Positions 12,967 through 21,900 of a stretch of 64,000 bases of DNA are shown here, piece by piece. Under the pieces are notes generated by a model that worked only from the letters and a program-made list of their open reading frames with translations, was not told where the DNA came from and made no database searches. Location of the stretch: positions 18,696,388 to 18,760,387 of the forward strand of contig CM065187.1 in the NCBI GenBank assembly GCA_033026295.1, given 5' to 3'. This stretch comes from Channa striata. Taxonomy: Eukaryota > Chordata > Actinopteri > Anabantiformes > Channidae. The translations under genes and the position numbers were made by a program. Every line of letters begins with the position of its first letter. Position 1 is the first letter of the stretch.

Positions 12967-15900
12967 GCACTCCTCTGTCACTGTAACACTCTCTTCTATT
13001 TCTTTTTTCTGTCACTTTCGCTTGCTTCTTCAAATAGATACTCTCTCCCTCAACTCCTTTTTTCTTAACCTCTGCACTTTCTTAGTAATTGAAATTTCAT
13101 TCCATTCAGTCAGATCTTTTCCTACCCTGTTATGATAATGGCAGAGAATTGCCAATGTTTAATAAATGGCTGGCAGCTGCATACAGGTTCAGAAAAATAC
13201 TTGTGACTACGAGCACGAGAAGTTCATCCGCAATTTGCTCACACATCACTGTGTTCCAGAGGAGCTCAGCTAAATGTGCAAACACTAAGGTACAGATTTA
13301 TTTTGGCCGTCCTTCTGTTCATTTGCATACTGTATGTGTGGTGCAGATGTTGGTTTCTCTGAATAAACTGTGCACAGCAACACCTCAGTTTCTGGTTCAT
13401 TTGGCTCTCGAAGGGAAAGCAAAGCTGTAAGTAGCTGCCCAGGCAATCTTTCCTACTCACACTGCTCTCACCCCTTTTCTCCTGCTGCTCCTCTTCCCAT
13501 TCCCAAGCTACACGTTTGCACCACTTCTCTTGGTTCTCCTTTAGTTGTGAAATGTACTTACATTCAAAGTGGAGAAAGGGGAAAGAGAGCAAAGGAAGTG
13601 ACATATAGTCAAGTTGTCTGAAGCTGCTGACCAAAGTGGGAACCACGTGGAGAGTCCTAAGATGGGCCACTATGCCATTCTGGGCCATGTGAGAAAGTGA
13701 ATCAAAGCAAGCGAAAGGAGACGCGAGTCCAAGCTAAGAAGTAGCACTCTGGAGACGGTGAAGACCGAGGCACTGGTGTGAATGAGGCCTCCATGCACCA
13801 CAGCCCACAGCTCTTAACACTGCCTGGAGTGACTCTAAGACACTAGATTGTTCTGACTAGGATCTCTGTTTTAGAGTGCAAGTTCTCCATATTCCCTTCA
13901 CTATGAAGCACAAAAAACTAATATTCATGTTATTTCCCCACACACTGTTTGGAAGTTTTCAGTGCACTCACTTAATTCTCTTTTAATCAGCCCACATTAC
14001 GCTTCCTGTTTAACCATGCAAGACGTGCAGCACTGCTCCATCACAAGGACCTATTGGACAAACTGGCAGCCATCTTCATCCACACAGAGCCAATAGAGAG
14101 ACATCTCCAGGTCTTCTTTTACACCAATATTACTTTTTAAAATCTTTTAAAGCCACTGTAATTCATTTTTCATGTGGATGAATATTTCACTGCACACTAC
14201 AAAATAAACAAATAAAATAATAAGAAGGACGGAGCCAGTAAAAGACATAAGCAGTGTGTGGTGAGCGAAAAAACTTTGGCAGATATTAAGCTGCAGAAAC
14301 AGTTATCCCATTTTCCTTCCATGTGCCCATGTCTCCAGAGACTGATGCTTCACCAACTCATTGTCTGGTCTCTCGCACTCGAAGCCCAGTGTGTAAGAAT
14401 CCAGTCCTGTCATGTGACGTTGTGTCAGCTGAGATGTGTGTCGGGAAGCGCTGATTCACGATGGGTCTGTGGTGAGAATGGCGAGTGACGAGTTGTTACT
14501 GTAGGCTCTGTCACAAAATGTTTGTCTCAAGCTCTACGTTCCACCACCACAGCGCCTGGCATGCATATGCGTATTAGTGATGCGAAGAGGCATTCATTGA
14601 CAAGTAGGATGCTTAAAGAATCAGCCTAGACTGTAAATGAGAGGCACAGAGTGACAACAATGTGAGTGTGAAACGAGGCCACAGTACAGACATCAAGCAA
14701 GCATGAGTTGCATCCCCACAGATAACAGCTAGAAGGAAAGAAAGAAAGGGCAAGAATGCTTCCTCAGCAGCCCCTTCCTCAATTATGTGCTGTTCAGCGA
14801 AGGTGATGAGGGGTTGGAAAAAAACTTTGAGTGGACTCATAGTTTAGCTGAAAATGTACGGTCCGGAGAGTCATTAATCCATCTCAGGGTAGCAGCCCAT
14901 CGAGCTCCTCCAGTGAAATGCGTGATCGAGCAATAGACAGAGCAGCAGCCGAGATAAAGCAGCAGAGCACAGATCTGATTAGGCTGCCGTCTCTGCACAC
15001 TCCACGGGGATTAAGCACAACAGTTCCTTGTTAGACCTCCCTACTTTGTTCCATATTCGCCATTAGCGAAAAGAATAACGTGGAGAAAACTTCACTTGCT
15101 AATTAACACTTTTGCACAGCTACACAATCACATTCACATATTAACGTGCACACGTTAACATAACATCACATTCGTCACGCACTATTCTTCCCGTAACACA
15201 AAACCCTTGAACAGCAGAACAAATAAAAGACCTATTTATGAAATTTGGTTGGTACCAAATGTCCAGTATGTTACATTGTTTAGCCACAAGTATCTACATT
15301 TGCATGCTTAAAGTGTCATTAGCATTTTTATATAAGCGTTGCCCTGAAAGATGTCATGAGTAACTAGAGAACAAAGCTCTGTGTGCAAACACACAAAGAC
15401 ACACTTAAACACAAGTATCATAATAGCTTTGCACTTAACATATTAATATGTTTTTTTATTTTTTTATTTTTCCGTTTTAAAGAAATATTTTCTGCTACAT
15501 TTGTCTGCTTTTCTAAAAGTAAAAAAACAATCCTACTGACAACTGCTGTCTACTCCGATAGGAAGTGGTGAGAGCAAAGCAAAACCGTAAAGCTGCAGGT
15601 TTGACATGGAGCCAAAAGGGGGCATGTGTTTTGTCATTTTGAAAGAAAAGAATTGCACTTTAAGAGCTAAAATATGAAATGTTTCAGGTTTGGAATTAGT
15701 GTGTCAGCTTGCAGTTTCAATTTGGCCTTTCACATACAATTTTTGACTCTCAAAGTTGACAGCAAAGCCAAGCATATGGACAACAAAACGACGAGCTGGA
15801 AAATGCTACAATGCTCTGCAGCAGAGTGCTGGATTCACTACAGGCAGCCTCTCCTCCACATTCATCTTTCTCCAATTGGTGCTGTAAACCACTGATTAAC

Positions 15901-18900
15901 ATATCTTAAAAATAATGTTCTGTTAAATTTGTTCTTGGAGATTATTGGTTGAAAAAAGTATATGTGAATGCAAATCTTAGAATTATTTTCATTTTCCAAA
16001 ATAACAAATTCTTATCTAAGCTTCTGAAGTAGATTGATGTTGTGTGCTGTGCTGAGCTGTGCTTTTCTTTCAGGACTAAGACTTCTTCAAGAAGCTTTCT
16101 AATTGATAGAATCTGTCCTGTCAGATTTTATGTCTTCTCCATCACTCACTCCTTTTTAGTCTCCACTTTGTCTGTTTTTCCCCTCCAACACCTTTTGCTC
16201 TATCGCTGCCAAATTCTCTTTTTTAGACTCAGCTCAACTTGATCCTCGAAGAAAAGAAAATCTCCTGCCCTTTCACAGAGGGAAAATCCTCTTGTCACAC
16301 ATGAGAGAAGCGTGTCGACCTGATAGTTGATTGAGTGATAAGTCCTCATCTGACCATAAAACAGTGGTTTGGGATGTTTGGTGCTACAGTAAATGAAGTG
16401 TAATAGTTGAGAAAAACACATTATGATACAGATGAAAACTGCCACTTTCGAACTGTAAACTGCTTCATATCTGAGCAGTAACCCTTACTACAACATTCTA
16501 ATTTTTCAAGATGAGGCTGTGTTTTGTTTCTGAGTGAATCTTTGTGGACCTCTTCTCCCTTTGCTCCATTTCTGAATCTCAGATCTTTTTTCTCAGAACC
16601 TTTTGCTTTGCGCCTTCAATTCTTTTATCCTCAACAGTCTTCTTCTGTTTCTTGATTGGGGAGGTTTGCATACACAGCATAAACATATTATTGAGAATAA
16701 CTGGATTAGAATAACAGTTTGATTGAATCATTTATGTGGTTTACAGTAACTCAACTGCAGCAGTAACATAATTTGTTTGTTAATAAGGTTAACATTGAGG
16801 ATGTGTTGTAGCTACAGGAAGCAACTTATTAGCTCAGCAAAATAATAAATAATAAATGAGTGAGTAGGTCAGGGCGCAAAATCAAATCACTGAAAGTAAT
16901 CAGTCGAAGGTGTATACATGCCACATCTCAGAGCTCCAGTCCACAATTATAAAGACTGATGATGAATTTTGGCCTGTTAATTGAGTTATGCTTTCTCAGC
17001 TTTATGACACAATTTGACATAACCCCTCCAAGGTGTTTAGATGAAAGTTTTAATAATCGGACTGCTGCCTTAATCCTGTCACAATCAAATTATATTTGCG
17101 CGTGTAAGCAGTCTGAATGTCATCCCTCCTCCCTCTCTCCACTGTTTTCTTTTTCACCTCTCTCTGAAAGATTTGCCTCTTCTACTAATATCCAAGACTC
17201 ACCCTCCCGTTTTGACATTTGCAACTGAAAGACAAGGATTTCAATTTCATAGCAATCCACACTTTTCTTTTTGCCTTTCTTTGCCCTCCTGTAAAGTGTG
17301 AAATCCAGTTTGTTAATTGATTTCAATTCAAATCTCACAGCAGAATGATTGCGCAGTAAGTCTGCATGTGTGTGTGTGTTTGACAGTGTGTTATTATGTG
17401 CATCTGGGTGTAAAACAGAGATAAGAAGAGTAGACGAGGAGGGGCGAAACAATGTGAGAACACTGGGCGCACAACTTCAGTCTGTGTTGTTGTTCACTTC
17501 ATTAAATTTAAGGGAGAGCATGAGTGTGTGTGTGATAAAGTCCTAATAATTCTCTTGTAGCTGTGTTCACTGATCGGACCTACAGTATTTGTGCAATGAG
17601 TGGCCATATTCACAGGGTGCTGCCACACAGAGCAGAGCGACAATCCTACCAAGCCATAAAACTGAATTCCCATAACTGACCTGATTCACAATGACAGCTT
17701 GGTGCACATAACTGTGTGCTGAGACACATACTGAGGTCTCTGTGTTCACGTGTTGAACAAGTGATAAATATGCAGAAATTCACGCACCTGTAGATAATGC
17801 AGGCACAGTCCCTGCAGGTTCCACAGTTCTCAATGTCCTGTCCAGTTCTGTAGGAATGTCTTCTGTTGAAAAGCACAGAGATGACGTATCAGGGGTAAAA
17901 GAGTGATGTTATGTGTGTGTGTGCGTGCGTGCGTGTGTGTGACCAAAAAGACATATTCAGGTTATCTTCTCCCTTGTGGAGCTGAATTTCTGGCACACAC
18001 ATGACTGCAAATGTACCAATCTCCTCTCTGAAATCACCCCTGATCATTTTTTAATGAACGATACTCTTTCCAGCAGGCTCAGACTGTTACGTAAACCATG
18101 AGTCACTATATCACTCCAGGCATAAAATAATGCTTATGAGGTAAAAGTCAAGTGTGCAAGCTGTAGACCTTGGGCCACCACTCATTTCTCATAGGGGGAC
18201 ACGTAAGATGTGTCACTTTATTAGACGGAAGGCCGGACATTTACATGTTCAAACGTCTGCAAAGTATAGTCTCGGCACTGGTGTTATTTGGATTATGCTG
18301 CTCTGATATCAGTCAAGTCTTTCCATGGATTCATAGACACACATCCATCCGTGTCTATCGCGTCCTAGCCAAGGGTTTTCTTGTTCCCACATCATGTACT
18401 ATTTTGGTGTGATAAGGCGGGAGAAATTACTAAGCAGCTTACAATGTAGGAAGCAGATTAATTAAAGACTTGATGAGAATTGTAAAGGGTTTACACTAAG
18501 AGGCGTGGAGCATCTGAAAACACCACCATGATGACAGCCAAATGTTGATTTCTATCTATCCTTTCCTGCTGCATATATGCATGAAGAGAAAGCTGGTGTA
18601 AAATAGGTGCAACCTATCTTCCAAAAGTGCCTCTGTGTACTGACATGACATAAATTCTTTAGGATATCAGACGTTGAGCCTAGCACGACTGACATGACAA
18701 TTCATAAAAATAGCGATAGATGCTCCTCTGCCTTCTGTCTTGCTTTCAGTCTCCCTCTATCCTTACTCACCCTGCTGTTTTAGCCCCTTTGGTCTCTCCA
18801 GCCTTCTCATTCTTACCAAATTTACACTGCGTTCGGTCCACACAGCTTTGATGCCAAAATATTTACAATGCTTACAATGCCGGGATTGGCTATAAATAGA

Positions 18901-21900
18901 GAAGCTGCATCACAGCAAAGCTTAGACACAACAACCATCTATCTGTAATGTTCAAGCAGATGATGCAGGGAGGTTATTAGAGCCGGGTTGTGGATATTCC
19001 CTTTTGGTAAAGAATAATCTGCCTACAGCAGCCCACTTGTCTACTCCATTCCAGGAGAGAAGAGACGTCTCTTACTGCAAAACTACAATCACATTATCAC
19101 GTCTGCCCCTCGTTTGTTTTTGTGTGAAGAGAATCTGAATCTTACTAGAGACAATTAGCTGTTTGGTAATAAAACAGCAGGCACTTACGCTACATGCTGA
19201 CATTTACTTTCCAGTTCTCCAAAATACCAGCTCAAAATTTACATACTTCCACTGTTGGTTCATTCTGCTCACCTTGGCCTTTTGTCATCCATCCATCCAT
19301 CCATCCATCATCCATCCATCCATCCATATTGAAATTAAGTTAATAGAAGAGAGGTACACAGATTACCACATGGCTTTTCAGAGTAAATATGACCCTGGGC
19401 TGAGAGCCTCTGCTGACCCTGGGTTTACAGCTCCATTAGCCCGAGGCTTCCATTTGTTTCATATTTATAACTTCTGATGTGGGATAGCTCATTTTTTGGC
19501 CACAGGCTTTCACACTACATTTAAACCTAGGCAAAACCCCTTTTAAAACTACCTTTAAACGCCATGTTGGAGTGTAAGAAACAATACTGCTGCACTAATT
19601 AATCTTTGCTTCAATGTGAAGTCCTAGTAATTTGAATGCCCTGACATTTTTTTAACCTTTCAAATGTAACACATGGTTTATGTTGGCACAGGACTAATCT
19701 AAAACTTCATACTAAACTAAAAACCAGGTCATGGTTTTTGTGGGCTGGTTGTCACATCAATTCAGTGAAGATGAAATCAGTTCATTGCCCAATCAAACTC
19801 TCATGACATGGTCTGTCCTCCAATTTTCAAATGTGTTCAGTTCTTACCAGTTGTGGACAAATGTTAAATGGTCTGCACTTATATAACATTTTTCTACCTA
19901 TTAGTACTCAAAGAGCTTTACACTGCTTCCCATCCACCCTTTTGCACTCACAATCACTCACACTTTCATACACTGCGATACAGCTGGCCTACACTCACCG
20001 GTAGGAGCAACTAAGTTGGGGTTCAGTGTTTTGCTCAAGGACACTTTGTGACCAAAGGAGCCAGGGATCAAACCGACAGCTGTAGGATTGGTGGATGACC
20101 GCCCTACCTCCTGTGCCACAGTTACAAGCACCAAGCATTGAAGCACACAGCGTCTGTTTTAGTGTACTGGCAAAACAAAGACATCCCAGTTTTAAAGCTT
20201 ATCAATAGCCTTCGAAATCTAAACACTGAAGAGCAGTTTAGTATAATAATATGACACTCTTTTTTTAATACAGGAAATCACAGCAGCAATCATTTAGTCT
20301 TTTGTTGTGACAACTGCAACACAAACATAAGAAATACTATGAATTCTGCAAGAAATACCTAATTGGCCACTGGAGAACCTCTTTAGTTGATGCTGCATTG
20401 TATAATTGCAAATTTTGCTCTAAAAGTTTCTGTCAGATGATAATGTTTTTTTTGTTTTTTTTTGCTGGAGCCGTCAACATTGTAACTCCTACAGTATAAA
20501 CAGCATAACCTCATTTCAATGATTCTTTTCCCAGGTTACTTCCCAGGTATGTGCTGAGTATAAACATGGCCTTAGTGTGAAACAAATCAAGCTAGGCTTA
20601 CTAGAGATGTAGGAGTTTAGGTTAGCCCAGGGCTAATTACATCAGAGAAACTAATGTCAGCAGTTGCCTGTTAATAATCTTACAATAACAGGGTAGGCAT
20701 GCCACAGTGTAATGTTAATGCAGTATAATGCAACCCAAATGCCACAGCCTGACAAAGGTCTAATTGAGTTCAAAACACTGTTGATTAAAATAGATGTAAA
20801 TCTAATACGTAGGTTTTTTTTACTGTAAATTGTAAATAACAACATGAAAAAAATCCTCACCCATCTCTCTCGGCTTCCTTTTTCTCAAGGTCTTGAATGA
20901 CATCCAGCAGGACCTTAATGGTGTTCTGGCTGGTTTCCAGGACCCCTTCCAAGCTTTGGAGCTGGTTCTGCAAGCTACGAATATCATGAAGGGGTCCATT
21001 GGGACTCAGAAGCTTTTCCGTCACTCTGGATGGGTCCAATTTACACCTGGCCCCAGAAACCAATCCTCCCAGAATTTCCTGGACCTGTCTTAGTGTGTCA
21101 GCTTGGGTGGCAGTCAGGGGCCCTGCAGTAGGCAGCTCACCAGAAACAGAGCACCCCCTGGCTCCAGAGCAACCCTGCTGGTTTGGAGGGATAGGATGTT
21201 GGCTGTTTGGGGTGTTGGGCCTGGCGGTGGCTCCTGAGCAAAGCATTTTGTGTAGAGCCCCTAGCTGAGCCTGGGCTGAGCTGAGACAGCTGGGCTTAAA
21301 ACAGGCCTTGGCAGGGGAGAAGGAGGAGAGCTGCTTCTCTCCCTTCATCACAGTAACTGGGGGGGTTTGAGCTCTATGCTTCAGAGAGCTGGCTCTCTCA
21401 CAGAGTTTAGGTGAGTCCGTACAGTTTGTATCTTCCTGTTTCTCCTTCTCGCTGTCTTTATCTTTCTCATTGGCCTTGCTGTCTGCCCTGAGCATGGGTG
21501 TTCGGATAGCAGGACCTGGTGGATCGTTTCCCTTTTTGCGAGGTGTGTAAGGTGGGGGTGGTGGGGGAGGAGGTGGAAGTCGAATGCCCCTCTTATCCTG
21601 AGGCTTGCAGGGGGCCTGAGAGGGAGGTGTGTATGGCGGTGCAGCACGGAATGTAGAAGAGTACAAAGGAACAGCTTTAGTTGGAGTTGCACACGGCTGA
21701 GCATTTGAAAGAGTGGACACATACGTTTTCACAAGTGGAGGTGGAGAAGTGCAAGATTTCAGTTTTGGGACGGGGGAGGTGTAGGGAGCTATGCCTGTGT
21801 TGGTAGAGGAGGTATTCTGCAGAGCTTTACATGGGATGTTACAGTGAGATACAGTTTGTGTGAGAGTCGCATAAGAAGGTGAAGTAGAATTTGAATGAAC

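Larger units (their letters stand above)
1307..17787 (-). other. 16.5 kb intron of insyn2b
   Basis: Non-coding sequence between the second and last coding exons. It holds three tRNA-SINE copies (about 1635, 2064 and 9690), an A/AAAC simple repeat (3210-3273), a 44-unit AC array (12878-12965) and a possible 81-nt exon at 8630-8710. Most open frames are short and compositionally random. No exon of a host DOCK gene was recognised on either strand, although mammalian INSYN2 genes lie inside DOCK introns. Confidence 0.6.
17863..20860 (-). other. 3.0 kb intron of insyn2b
   Basis: Non-coding sequence between the first and second coding exons. It contains a GT/GC-rich run (about 17911-17941), an interrupted (CATC)n repeat at 19285-19328 and a well-preserved tRNA-SINE at 19866-20126. 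Nothing else recognisable. Confidence 0.65.

Noticed and set aside
12842..13135. 97-codon frame with a long Thr-His run
   Set aside because: It is a reading of the AC microsatellite.
13266..13688. 140-codon minus-strand frame
   Set aside because: No motif or compositional bias typical of protein, and it lies in an intron; treated as chance.
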